Assembly: GCA_015657535.1 (NCBI GenBank)
Contig: JADHZB010001227.1
Coordinates: 21,172-85,171 of the forward strand
Reading direction: 5' to 3'
DNA length: 64,000 bases
Origin: Nephromyces sp. MM_2019
Taxonomy: Eukaryota; Apicomplexa; Aconoidasida; Nephromycida
Shown: piece by piece, positions 11,149 to 26,729 of the stretch
How the letters are laid out: each line of letters opens with the position of its first letter
Position numbering within the stretch: position 1 is the first letter of the stretch
The notes under the pieces: model-generated
The model's database searches: none
The model's input: the letters and a program-made list of their open reading frames with translations, nothing else
Told to the model about the DNA's origin: nothing
Made by a program: the position numbers and the translations under genes

Positions 11149-13491
11149 ATGAGGTTTAGGGCACAATTTCGAAAGGATGCATTACCCTCTTTATTAGGTT
11201 ATTATAAATGATTCATTTATTACACATTTGGAAAGTCTACCTGCTCATTTATGAAACAACAACCCTTAAATATATTTCTCAGGTGTTATATCATCACTCG
11301 CTAAGCTTAGCAAATTGCAAAAAGCTGATGATTTTATCAGCTTTATGAGGCTTAGTCATAATAAAATAAATATTAGTGTCCGCAACGTCGATCACATTGA
11401 AGTATACAGCGAATTTTCTACGGTATATATGCTTTATGTAAATAACCATTATATTTATTATATACTCTAACACTAATCTTATCACTATTTATCACTAAGT
11501 AAAATGGCAACTTAGATATGGGATTAAAGTTTGCATTTGGTATATAAGATGACAATAATCATACTATAACATAAATAGTAGCTTTTGCCTATACGATTTT
11601 TAATAAGCGATGTTTCAGATTTTCAACTTTGCTTTATAACATTTATATGATCATCAGCTACCAGAGACACAGACATTTCTAAATTTAAATAATCTATCAA
11701 ATTGCACTTCTATAGGGCTCCAGTGTGTAAAAGCACAAATTGATAGTTCTATATTTTAGAAATTAGTATCCATGTAACAATTATTTAGCCACATCTCATA
11801 AACCTTCGTGATTTCTACAGAGTGAAATATTTCTCCCTGAATATTTCTTAGAGAGTAAAAGGCAAAACCAAATTGCATTATCTTTACAATTACAAAACCT
11901 TTATGAAGCTTTGAAATCTGGATCAATATGTGATGAAATAAATGTCAAATTATCTCAGTAAGTTATACATTACATGAGTAATCAAGGCGTTCGAATCATG
12001 TCATTTTATTTTTTACAAAAATCTCAATTATCTATTATAGGCGTGATGGCCAAGCGGTGCTTTCATTCGAATTTCGTGACCCTTCATTGGAGAGCATTTT
12101 GATTACACAAGTAAAAATTCAAAGAATAGCTTATACTTCTCCACAACTATGACACATATTTCGATCTTCCAAATCTTGAAAAACTTAACCAATCTGAAGA
12201 TTGGTATTTTATCAATATATATTTACTGATTTAGCTGATTTTCCTTCAGAATTAGCCACGCTTAGATACCAATTTTATGTGAATTAATGTTTAAATAATT
12301 TCTTCACACTAAGTGATGAATAAATAATGTATCTTTGTACTTATATTCTCAACATCATAATATTACGAATGTTTTAGGATTGCCCTGTACAACCTCTTAC
12401 TGGTGATGAATTCGAATTAACAGCCATTCCTGAGATTCCACCTTGTGAGGTATCAGAAAAATAATTAAAATTACATATAAGCTATTGTGAATTTACATAA
12501 TGCACATTTCCAGTGGAACATTGAATTACCCAAAACAAAAAATGTACTCAACATTTTAGCACATTCTCAAAAGATAGGTAATTTGCTCCAGACGCACATA
12601 CTTGAAGTGTAACCCTTTAGAATTTTTTGTTTATATTTTTATTAAATAGGAAGCGACATCATACAGTTAAAAGTTAGTAACGTAAATCAAGAGAAAAACG
12701 ATTGTGAAATTGCCATATCAAGTGGTTTGTGAAATCTCTAATTTAAACATGGACAATAAATGAAATATAAATTAGAAACTACATAATCTATAAAGTACTT
12801 TTACACTTTCCAAATTTTATGATCAGATTCCACATTGGTGACAATCAATACTAGGATTACACATTGTAAAGTATATCCTAAATCAAGTTAGCCGAAAAAT
12901 ATTCAAGTCTATAATGACTAAATACCATTTAAAGAATTTTTATATTCTAATTCAATTGATGACTTGTTAATTTCTTATTCTTTCAACCTCTAAGATTACC
13001 TATATATTTATAGGTTTATTCTTGTGTATACATTTTCTTTCTATTTCTCTAGTGGAACAAAACCTTGTTAAGATTCAAAGAAATTTTAAGACAAGAAGAA
13101 TTCAAAATGCATTAAAGGTAACTTCAATATTTCAAATTAATTTCCACAAAATAATTTTGTATTTATATGTATAAATCGCTCTATAGGTAGCATATGATTC
13201 TTCATTAGTTTCTGGACAACCAAAATTTATTATGTTGGGTAATTTCAAAAATTATATGGTGTCTATTCCATCTGAATATCATTCTAGTATATAATTTATC
13301 ATAGCAATCCCGAATGATGAGGAAACTGACCCATGGATGTGCATCTTAGCCTCAATCAGTTCGGTAGATAAATAATTTATATAACACTTTATGTTTTCTG
13401 GTAAATGTATTTCTATTCATTTCTTACTTTTATTCAGCTTGAAACAGGATTATTAACTTGTGTACTTCCCTCACAAATAGATTATAATTGA
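11149..13491 (+). CDS. HUS1: Checkpoint clamp subunit HUS1 (9-1-1 complex), 12 exons
   Basis: Exons 11149-11197, 11283-11422, 11821-11957, 12041-12110, 12378-12449, 12514-12577, 12650-12724, 12827-12886, 13053-13117, 13187-13238, 13305-13363 and 13438-13491; all phases fit, 298 aa (usual HUS1 about 280). HUS1 forms the ring-shaped 9-1-1 clamp with RAD1 and RAD9, loaded at DNA damage to activate ATR signalling. The N-terminus MRFRAQFRKDALPSLL parallels the conserved MKFRAK start, followed by ISSLAKLSKL, then a block ending SEIFLPEY and the helix LQLQNLYEALKS at the expected spacing. The middle has PLTGDEFELTAIPEIP and IELPKTKNVLNIL, matching the two-domain sliding-clamp layout with its linker. 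Intron 2 is 398 nt. The antisense ORF over exon 2 is a shadow. Strong assignment by colinearity, without a computed alignment. Confidence 0.85.
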
Positions 13492-14113
13492 ATTGCATAA
13501 AATTTTATTATTATGAACTCAATAATGAGTATCTTTACTGTATTAAAATTTTGAAATAAATATTTTTCTTCCTATTTACTAATATTATTATAACAAGAGT
13601 TTATGTATGACCACAAAATTTAGTCATTATATAGAATGATTATTCTTGTTAACCCATTTGGAAGTAATGAGGACATAGCTCAACTAGCCACCTATTTTTG
13701 ACAAATAAAAAATAGAAGATAAAGCAGTTCATATTTTATATAAACCTAAATATTTATTTTTATTTATTTTTATTATATGGATAACATACTGTGGCTGAAT
13801 ATAAGAAAGATTCCGAGCATATGTTTTATCAGCCATTCCAGTAGCCTATAATGATAAATATGAATTACCTTTGAAATAAAGTGTTAAGTGTATGTAATAT
13901 ATATATATATATTTATTTTGTAAATTTTTTTTTTGTTTTTGATGTTGTAAATGATTCAAGGATATAGAAAAATTTCAATTTATCAAGGCTAATATAGGGA
14001 TTGATGATATTGATTCAAAATGTCTGTGATGAATTAGTTAGATAACAAATTGATGTTCTAACAATTGCATATATACATTCAAATAATATACTGCATTTTG
14101 AAGATTCATTTTC
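13492..14113. other. Convergent 3' region between HUS1 and DHX35-like gene
   Basis: About 620 nt, very AT-rich, with a TA run near 13900-13912 and T tracts. Bases 13980-14075 on the minus strand contain short open pieces resembling the missing helicase C-terminus, but out of frame (see findings). Confidence 0.5.
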
Positions 14114-18277
<4,164 letters not shown>

Positions 18278-19327
18278 TTTTGAATTGGTGGTATAAATAA
18301 TGTTCTAGAAGCCTCTTCTATGAATATTTTAAAATTAATAAATATGGCTAAAAATGATTATTCTCCAATCTTTATACATCGTGCTGAGTTTGTTTCCAAA
18401 GATCTGATGATTTCATATGCTATTCCTTATGTTGTCATAATCTACATTGATTCGATATTATGTAGCCTGGAATTATTCCCTGTGAGAATTATATAATTTT
18501 GGGTATAAGCAAGTGAATCATTGTGTTATATGTAGTTTATAAAGTCTATATAAAAATGTAATTAATGTTTTATTAAATAAGCTTTTGCTGTTTGCTTCTA
18601 GCTTATGTATTTGTTTATAATATAAAGGGTTACGTATCTTAACAATTTTAAACACTTGTTTAAGCATTATACATATAATTAAGATATACTTGCTTGTGAG
18701 TAATGAAGGATGGTCATGATTATCGACTTGCTAAAGTAATAATTGATTAGGTTTATTGTTATTTGCTTGTGTTTCGTTCTGAATATTCAGAAATTATTAA
18801 AATTCGAAATAATTATAACTCGCTTTTCAAAATATTATTTACTTAATTAAATTTTCAACTGTTTAATGTGTTTATTTATCAATCAATAAAAATGTTAGCG
18901 CTTGGCAAACTATTGCATATATATATACAAGTGTTAGGAAGTTGTAGTACATATAATGACTATATAATAGCCTGAAACACATTAAAATAATTTAATCTAC
19001 CTTGCATATAAGAATACGTTAAATTAGATGCTTTGTATTTTGTTTGAAGAATTATGAAGTTATAAATGTAAGCTTTTTGATTTGCATATAAGCATGCTTA
19101 ACTCATATTATGTTATTTTAATTTGGATTACCTAACATGTTATGGTTTAAAGCTAACATTTAAAACATTTAGATTGAATAAAGCAGACATTATATTTAAT
19201 CTTAAATTAACCAGAGGTGAATAAAACAGTTATCTACAAAAGTGCTATTTTAGTGTACACAGATTTGACAACACTACACCATCATAATCATCAACTGGTT
19301 ATTAAAAATATCGCACATATACAAATA
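18278..19327. other. Divergent intergenic region, helicase / SDR
   Basis: About 1.05 kb with very low GC, no exon seen. It contains both upstream regions of the divergent neighbours. Confidence 0.5.
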
Positions 19328-20915
19328 ATGTTAGGTCAACCCTACAAACCCTTAAACACTATATTATTCTTGGCAATTTACCTTACTTACACATCTTTCG
19401 ACAATGGCTTTAAATTCAAAGTTAATCCGAAACTTGGATTGTCCTCGTATTCATCAAGAGGTAATTCTTACTTAGCCATCAGGCATCCTTTAAATAAGTC
19501 CTTAGATAATAAAGATATGAGTAACACAACAAAAGACCCTGCAAGCTTTGAACTGTTAATTTAAAACACTTATGTTGAACTATTCAAACCTTGTGGGACC
19601 AATCTAGTAAAAGATGATTTTACTAACTTTCTATATATTCTCTTTTATTAAAGCAAGATTCAGGAAAACCTAGTATAAACATGTTGTGCTTATAACTCCT
19701 ATGCTATGATTCAATCTTAATATATGTATTTTGATAGTATACTCTACAAATTATATTGTATCTTAGGGAATTTTATGCAAGCCGAGCCCATAATGCATAA
19801 ATCTGAAAAGCCTTTGGTAACAAATACTAGCATGCATATTTAGGAAAGTAAAAAACATCTTTATTTTTTAATTTCAGATAGATAACCTAGTAGATAAAAC
19901 ACCTATCCTAATCCTTAGGAGTAATGGACCACTCGGAAATGCATTTTTAAATCTAATCGAGAGTAAATCGATATCTGTCCATGTCATTGAAGAAGGTTCA
20001 CAAAAATCTCATGAATCGCATAACCACCCAACTATTAACTACTATACGGCAGAAATTGGACAATGGCCTGAGTTGATCAAGAAAATATCCCCGAAAACCA
20101 TAATTGACTTTGCGGAATACAATACCATAGAAAATGAAATTAAAACATCAGATGCTGCTTCAACTCTTTTTGATACTGACTACTCCAATGAGTGGAATGG
20201 AATTAATCAAATAATTTCGTCCTGCAGCTCAATTGACACTTTGCCTCGTATTATTTACATGAGTACTCTAGGAAGTGCAGAAACAATAGATTGGATACCA
20301 TCAGTTTCAAAAGATAGCTTGAAGGGATGGTTTGATGCCAAGACAAAAGCTGAAGGATTTTTAAAAAATGCAGGAATACCATACACTATTTTAAGGCCAT
20401 GCTCAATGCACTTTAGCAATAATAAAACATCAGCAATCCTTACTTCTGGTGAAGCACTATACTCAAAGCTGTATCATAAACCATAACCTACACAACAATG
20501 CTAAAATAATTCACATTTGCTTTGAATCTAAATATGATCCACCTATCACCACGATCCTTGATTACTTAATTTGCTTCTGGATATTATTTCACTCGATCAA
20601 TATATCATGCTTTATTTTGTGAGAACCCTTTTCTCGGTGTAGTTCTTTGATATGACTTTAATATTTATAGTAAATTATGCTAATTCTGACCCTCTAAAAA
20701 ATCATCTTTCATTCTACTTTATGTCAGGACCCAGAGCATTTGGCTCTGTTTCATATGAAGCCGTAGCTCAAAAAATCTTTGACTGCATAAATTCAACTAG
20801 GACAGTTTATCAATCATTAGTTGTGATTGATCCCACTACTGTAGCTCACACAAGTCCAACTGTTAGACCCTATGAATTCTATGAACCTCTCCCATTCCAT
20901 GAATTTCAGCTTTGA
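19328..20915 (+). CDS. Atypical SDR / NAD(P)-binding enzyme with plastid-like leader
   Basis: Exons 19328-19460 or -19520 (two phase-1 donors), 19767-19816, 19878-20448 and 20671-20915; 332 or 352 aa. The Rossmann start is TPILILRSNGPLGN, where the first Gly of GxxGxxG is Ser. RIIYMSTLGSA, WFDAKTKAEGFLKNAG and IPYTILRPCSM follow the pattern of NmrA/TIC62-like atypical short-chain dehydrogenases, whose substrates vary. The end, GPRAFGSVSYEAVAQKIFD, matches the usual C-terminal helix block. The first 26 residues (MLGQPYKPLNTILFLAIYL..) look like a signal peptide and are followed by a basic Ser/Asn/Lys-rich segment with few acidic residues, the classic bipartite apicoplast leader. Substrate not predictable. 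The longer exon 1 is preferred because its extra residues look coding, though the shorter donor fits the consensus better. Confidence 0.7.
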
Positions 20916-22148
20916 AGCAATGCTTAACTAATATTTTACCCATTGTGGTCTATCATCAAATATCTTCTAAAAATCAGTCAAGTTTTGAAACTCAAACATC
21001 TAATCCATTTATTTCCTGAAAATTGTTTATAATCACAACAAAAGCAATAATAAAATGGGATTAGTTTATCGTTTTTTATCGTCCCAAATTTGTAAATTCT
21101 TTTTATTCTTTTAGAAATTGACACTAACAACTCTATAGAATCTGAATGCTGACTAGTTCATTTTCTTGAATTTATAAAGAAAATTAGGAAAATAGATTTT
21201 TTTTTAAAGCCTTATTTATTCAGCTTAGCTTTAGATTTAGCTTTTACTAGTTGTATATCCTAGTTACTAAACTCTTTCAATTATTTACTAATCTTCTTTT
21301 GCGCGAAATGAAAGTCTTACTTCATTCGAACAGAGAATTATTCTTCATTTTTAATATTATCACTACTTCCAATTTTTGGTAAATAAGTTTATCCCACGGT
21401 TGTTCTAAAAAGATTGATTCCAATGATTTCACAAACTTCAAACAAGGAAACCAAGATAGAATTAACTAAAGAGCTATACATTTCATCTATTGTTGTATAT
21501 ACACATTAAGTTAGACTAGTAAAATTAGAATTATACTTATGATTTCTAGAAGTAGAAAATTGAGTTCCGTAACTCGAAATTAAATAACAGGTAATTGAAA
21601 TAAACTTTAGATAAATAAATATTGTAAAGTTCTAAACCGGGAATTTTACTTCCCTTGTTCATGACATTGTGAATCTTTGGAAAGCTGTGTTATTACCCAC
21701 TCGATAACATGCTATGATTTTAAAGCCTATGATATTAAAATCTCCGCAATGCTCATTCATTTTTAAGGTATTTTGATGTCTTAGATCAATCCTACTTTAA
21801 AAGACTAATCTTATATGTAACTTTACTATCACCAATGTTTTAAATGGAGTAGGATAATCAAGTACTATACAAAATTATCCATTTATAGCTTTTTAATTGA
21901 TTATCAAATCTTTAATACCGATTCCGTGTGTAACATAAGACATTTTCAATCCTTGAAACCGACAATTTCTGAACCCTAAAATGGATAATAATAGGTACTA
22001 ACAAATGTATATATACCTTTACATATACCATTATCTAAGTTATGTAATCAAATATTCTGCTTCAAGATTTTCGGATAGCAGGATCTAATAAATTTCATAC
22101 AGGTATACACACAGAACATTCTTAATATCTCCACCCTAAGAATTAAGT
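20916..22148. other. Intergenic region containing unresolved minus-strand exons
   Basis: Between the SDR and APC5-like genes. Bases 21212-21711 hold exon-like minus-strand segments (separate entry); the remainder shows nothing I can support. Confidence 0.4.
21212..21711 (-). CDS. Probable 3' exons of an unrecognised minus-strand gene
   Basis: Exon-like pieces: 21711-21650 (HVIEWVITQLSKDSQCHEQG), 21465-21367 (starts LILSWFPCLKFVKSLESIF, ends LIYQKLE) and 21259-21212 (DIQLVKAKSKAKLNK, stop). The last two join in phase 0 across a 107-nt intron and end in a lysine-rich tail. The first ends in phase 2 and does not fit the second directly; a different acceptor (after 21474) reads the middle exon in another frame (SLVNSILVSLFEVCEIIG.., ending in a stop). 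Upstream exons and start were not found; a short ATG-led piece near 21940 (MSYVTHGI) is a candidate. No family recognised. Coding nature is inferred only from codon-like composition and splice sites. Confidence 0.3.
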
Positions 22149-25100
22149 ATGAATCGGAAGATACCCAAGTCGCTAAAGCATATTCAAAACCCCACTAACT
22201 GGGATTTTGATATGCAAGGAGAAGTCCTAACTACACACAAGGTTTGACTCTCAAAGAGAATACATCTAAAACCCATAAGTATCAAATGATAATAGCTTCA
22301 GCCAATAAATATCCACCTAACATAAAAAATAGTAAAATTAAAATCTTTTTTGTATCAAGACATATTGTAATTTAATTCTTAAAACTTAATCCACAACACT
22401 CTGTATAATTATTACTCGTCATCAGCACCTATTTACACTAACTTTAATGTACACACTTGGAGTTATTTATATTAGCTTTCAAAACCCTTTAAATTGATTT
22501 GGAACTTGCTTAAGTTAGCACTTCAATATATATTCCATAATTTTATTTATAGTTATTTAAGTCACTACCCACTTCATTCCAGAGTAGCATATATAGGAAA
22601 ACAGGGAAATCAAAAAAATATCATAACAACTTCATAGATGGATTCTTCCTACTTTGTTATTTCTACTCCTTGGTAACATCCCTTTGGAAGGAATTCCATG
22701 GTTCCCGAACCAACAGAACTAACCAATTAGAGACACAAGGTATTTACAAAGAATTTATTAAATCGATTGAAAATCCCGAGGAACCCAATATCAAGGAGGC
22801 AATAAAAGCAGGAACAAAATGTTTCCTGGAAATATTTACCTCATTTCGTCACACAAGTCAGCTAAAGGGTTTCGAAAATTCTCCAGAGTTGTTACAGCCT
22901 TTAGATCCATTCCGTATCAAAGCATTCGATGCCATCAAAGATCTACACCAGTTTATTTTGACCCAACCCACTTTTAATAAATCATTAAACAATACTTCAA
23001 AGTCAAATGACAACACAGCATATTATAAGAAAGACATACTTTGGACATTTACTGATTGGTGCCGTACAAACTCGAATGATCGAAACACACTTGTTATGAA
23101 GGAATTTGCAGCTACAATTTCTCAGTCAAGTAATAACCTCAACCAAATATGCCACAATCTACCTAAAATGATTCGATTAATCATGACAACGATTCCTCGA
23201 TTGTTAAATCACCAAATCATGATAGATATTATTGCTTCAAAGTTTACAAACACTCACACTTCTAGCTTAGAAGAAAACAGACTCGATGAAAATTCATATC
23301 AAACCTTGTCAGTTTGTTGCAATGTAGCAAGGATAGAGATTATAGATTTAATCCAAGGACAAATCAATTATTTTAATAAAAGCAATTTTGTTTATTCTCT
23401 CAGTATCTTCAATCTATTGAACTCCTTAAGAGGATACTCCAGTTGGAACCAACTGCTTACTCAGATTGAAACAATGCAATTTAAGTCACCACAATTGAAT
23501 ATTTCACTTAATCAAAACAGCCATGATTTAAATAATATATTTGATTCTGAAATTTACAATGACACTCAACTGAATAATGAAATCAGTGCTTTGAAAATAA
23601 CTTTAAATGACCTCAAATTCTATGAAATGCAAATAGGCCTCCTTACCTCAAAGATGATTTACTCTTTTTTGTCGAATAACTCGGTTGACAAGTACTTGAG
23701 ATTTTATATCCATGAATTCATTTACCACTTTTTTAATAGAATTAAGGAAATGAAAATGTTAAATTCCTCGCCTAGCTTATCAGACCCACATTTGAAATCT
23801 CCAGGTTAGTTTTGAGGCCTAATTTAAGCTATTAAAACCATCAACAATCGTATTTTCTTCCTCAGCTGATAATCCACAGGTTATCTCATGTCAGGATTCT
23901 ATCTCTCCAGTAATTTCTTTGTTGTTTCAAGACCAATTTTATCCTAGCCCACACATACAAGGATTATCAGAAGATGAAAAATTATCAAAGTATATTTTTG
24001 ATCTGAAAAATGGCTACTTTTCAGTCAGCAAAGTAGCTATAGAAGAATATGAAACGTACCTAAAATTTTATATGCAAGCAGGATTCACCAAAGAAGCTCG
24101 CCGACATGCATGGTAAAAACATTTTTAATGACAATTGAGCAATTCCCTTAGTTTTTGATTGTAATGTGTCCCGCATTATTTGTACACTAGACTCGCATAA
24201 CAGATTTATATTTATTATTATGTTATAGAACTACTAAAAATCTTGTAAAATAAGTTCATTTTCTTCTATAGGCTCAAATACAACTTTCAAAACTCTTTAA
24301 TCGCACAAGGAGAATATGCACTAAACCTATCCCAGGTTTATTTCAGAACGGAGGCTATTGATCGATCATTTAATCAACTAAATATTAGCTTCAATCGACT
24401 TTTATTAGCTTTAAAATATGAAGAAATGTACCCTTATACTATTAATCTGATAGGTGAAGCTTCACTCTTAGCATATGATATACTAAGACATAACCCATCA
24501 TCAATTAATGATCTTATTTTCGACCCTTTTCAATTGGAGAGCAAGCTGATCGCACTGAAAAGCTCTCTTAGGTCTAAGTTCAAACTCAGAAAAAAGAAAG
24601 ACAATTTAACTCCAAATTCAGCGGTAAAGGCTGCACAGAACCCAAACTTAATTTTAAAGTCTGAAAATGCCAAACCTAAGAAGTTTGGAGATGTGAGCGA
24701 CGATCCAATTTCATTTTGCTCATATATCTCCCAATCATTCTCTCCTGATCTTAACCCATCACAATCACTATTCAACAATAAAGAGAAATCAGAACCTAAT
24801 CAATTAAGCTCTACTAATCCTTTTCCATACGATACTATCTGGAATAAATTTAATAATATTTCAATTTTATGTGGATCAATCATAAGTTATCTCAGCTTAC
24901 TAGAAGAGCCCACTAGTGCAGTTAGAAATGAAGGAAATTCTAAAAATTTTGAATACTATTTGGGCCTAGGGCTCATGGGTCGAGCTCATGCCTTATATAT
25001 TTTATCAAATCTTGAAAGTGAACCTAGCTTTGATTCCACCAAAATGATTAAGAGATTCAAAAAAATTTGTAGATTGAAAGCAATTTGTTTAGATTCAAAA

Positions 25101-26729
25101 AGTTTGGAGCTTTTCTCAAATATTTTCATGAAACTTTTATACACCTTAGATATAAAAACTACCCTAGCAATTGAACATAAACAACAAGACCTCAATATAC
25201 CATGGTCAATAAAGTTTTGGTCTTTTTATGGGACCTTAAGCACCTTATCACCTTACGATAAAAAGGCACAAACAAACCTCAGTAATAATACGCCTGGTGA
25301 TTTACTTCAAGATATACCAGAATCACCAACTAGCCAAGAACAAGGACATAATAACGAAATTTTATACTTCCCTGCCTTCAATAGTGATTTGAAATTACTA
25401 CACCCTAAAGCTCATAATTTTTATTCTCGATCCGCTTTAATTATACCTCTGAATGCAATCTCCCTCAATAATAGCCCAGATATCTATAGCTGTTCACTTT
25501 TACAAGATATCACCACCACTTTAAAGCCTCTCCCAGATTATACAACTTTTATGAATCATTCCTATGAGGCGTCAAAAACTAGATACCCAAGTAATTATAT
25601 GGGCTTCAGGAGTATATGCAAATATTTAATACAAAAAATTAATTATAAAATGGAATTCAAAATGACTATAAACAACCATTCCGATCAGTCCATAAAACCT
25701 ACAATCTTAGAATTAATTCATATCTCACACATTTTCAACTTTTCTTACACATCTCTAATTTCAACTATTTTGCTTGCATTATACGAAACAAGAAACAAGA
25801 ACTATTCACAGGTTTTGATTCTCTTACCAAGCATTTGGAAAACACTTTCCTCTAGAAAGGTTCCTCTTTCACTTATTGCAGAAGTACATTTCATTCATGG
25901 AAAGGTTTTAGTAGCAATATGCAGTCAGAAATCAAAATCCTCCGAACAACTCTTACAAGTTTACCATATGCAAGGCACTCATACAAACGCTTCTCCCTAT
26001 AATACACTATATCGAAGATCCACAGAATACCAAGATAGCTTAAGATATCCACTTTCTGGTTCAAAACAAATTCCTCTATCTAAAGATAATAAAGCTGAAA
26101 AAGGCTCATCTTTCCCAACTCTTTTATATGGACTCAATCCCAAGGACAATGACCCATATGACAAGCCTGAAGATGTAGAGCCTCCCAAGGAGCTACGACG
26201 CACGTCTTCACCTTTGATGAAAAGTAATATTTCGGACGAAGCAAGGATTTCTACTCCACCATCTGCATCCCGCCAGAGAAAAAAGTCGCGCTCAAGGCAG
26301 TATTCTGAAAGCCCGGAACGGCCATCAAGAAATTCGGTTGTTAAACCAGCTCATGTAGAACAGAACCAAACATATGAAAGTCTCGATAGGCAGCTAATTG
26401 AATCTCTCTATGAAGCACGTTGTCATATTGAAACTTCAATTAATATTTGGGAGAGGTATGGCCTCTATTTGGGCATCTCAGGAGGCATCCAACAGATGCA
26501 ACGGTTAAGAGAATCACTATATATACTAATGACTCTTAGTGATGACAAATTCACCAAATTAGCATCTAACAATAATGCCTCAAGTTTGAAAGATATACCC
26601 TCCAAAAAGTTTTATTTTCATAAGTTAATCCGATACTCTCAACCTCAATCACAATTTTATTTCAACCCAGTTAACAGTCAAAGGAAATTCAAAGTATTGA
26701 GAAAATCGTCTTATAGCATTAAATCATAG
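22149..26729 (+). CDS. APC5-like TPR protein (anaphase-promoting complex), four exons
   Basis: Exons 22149-22241, 22583-23804, 23866-24112 and 24272-26729; phases fit, 1,339 aa. Start ATG 22149 (MNRKIPKSLKHIQNP) places a TTHK motif near the N-terminus, like the TPHK/TPYK found at the start of APC5. Helical repeats dominate: KMIYSFL..YHFFNRI in the N-terminal half, a segment IFDLKNGYFSVSKVAIEEYE then AQGEYALNLSQVYFRTEA in the middle, and late repeats SLISTILLALYETRNKNY.., VLILLPSIWKTLSS, VHFIHGKVLVAI and SLYEARCHIETSINIWERYG, which follow the APC5 C-terminal TPR pattern. A charged linker (SRQRKKSRSRQYSESPERPS) splits the last repeats. Longer than usual APC5 (about 750-950). Intron 1 is 341 nt. 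Could be another TPR scaffold; APC2 in the same window is suggestive only. Confidence 0.5.

Noticed and set aside
11294..11485. Minus-strand ORF (ending FLQFAKLSE)
   Set aside because: Antisense shadow of HUS1 exon 2, which fits family and splice phase on the plus strand.
11970..12000. tRNA-like T-arm (GGCGTTCGAATC) in HUS1 intron 3
   Set aside because: No acceptor, D or anticodon stems can be drawn around it.
22638..22690. APC5-like start at ATG 22638 with a 35-nt intron
   Set aside because: The intron is too short; an upstream ATG (22149) with normal donor and acceptor keeps phase.
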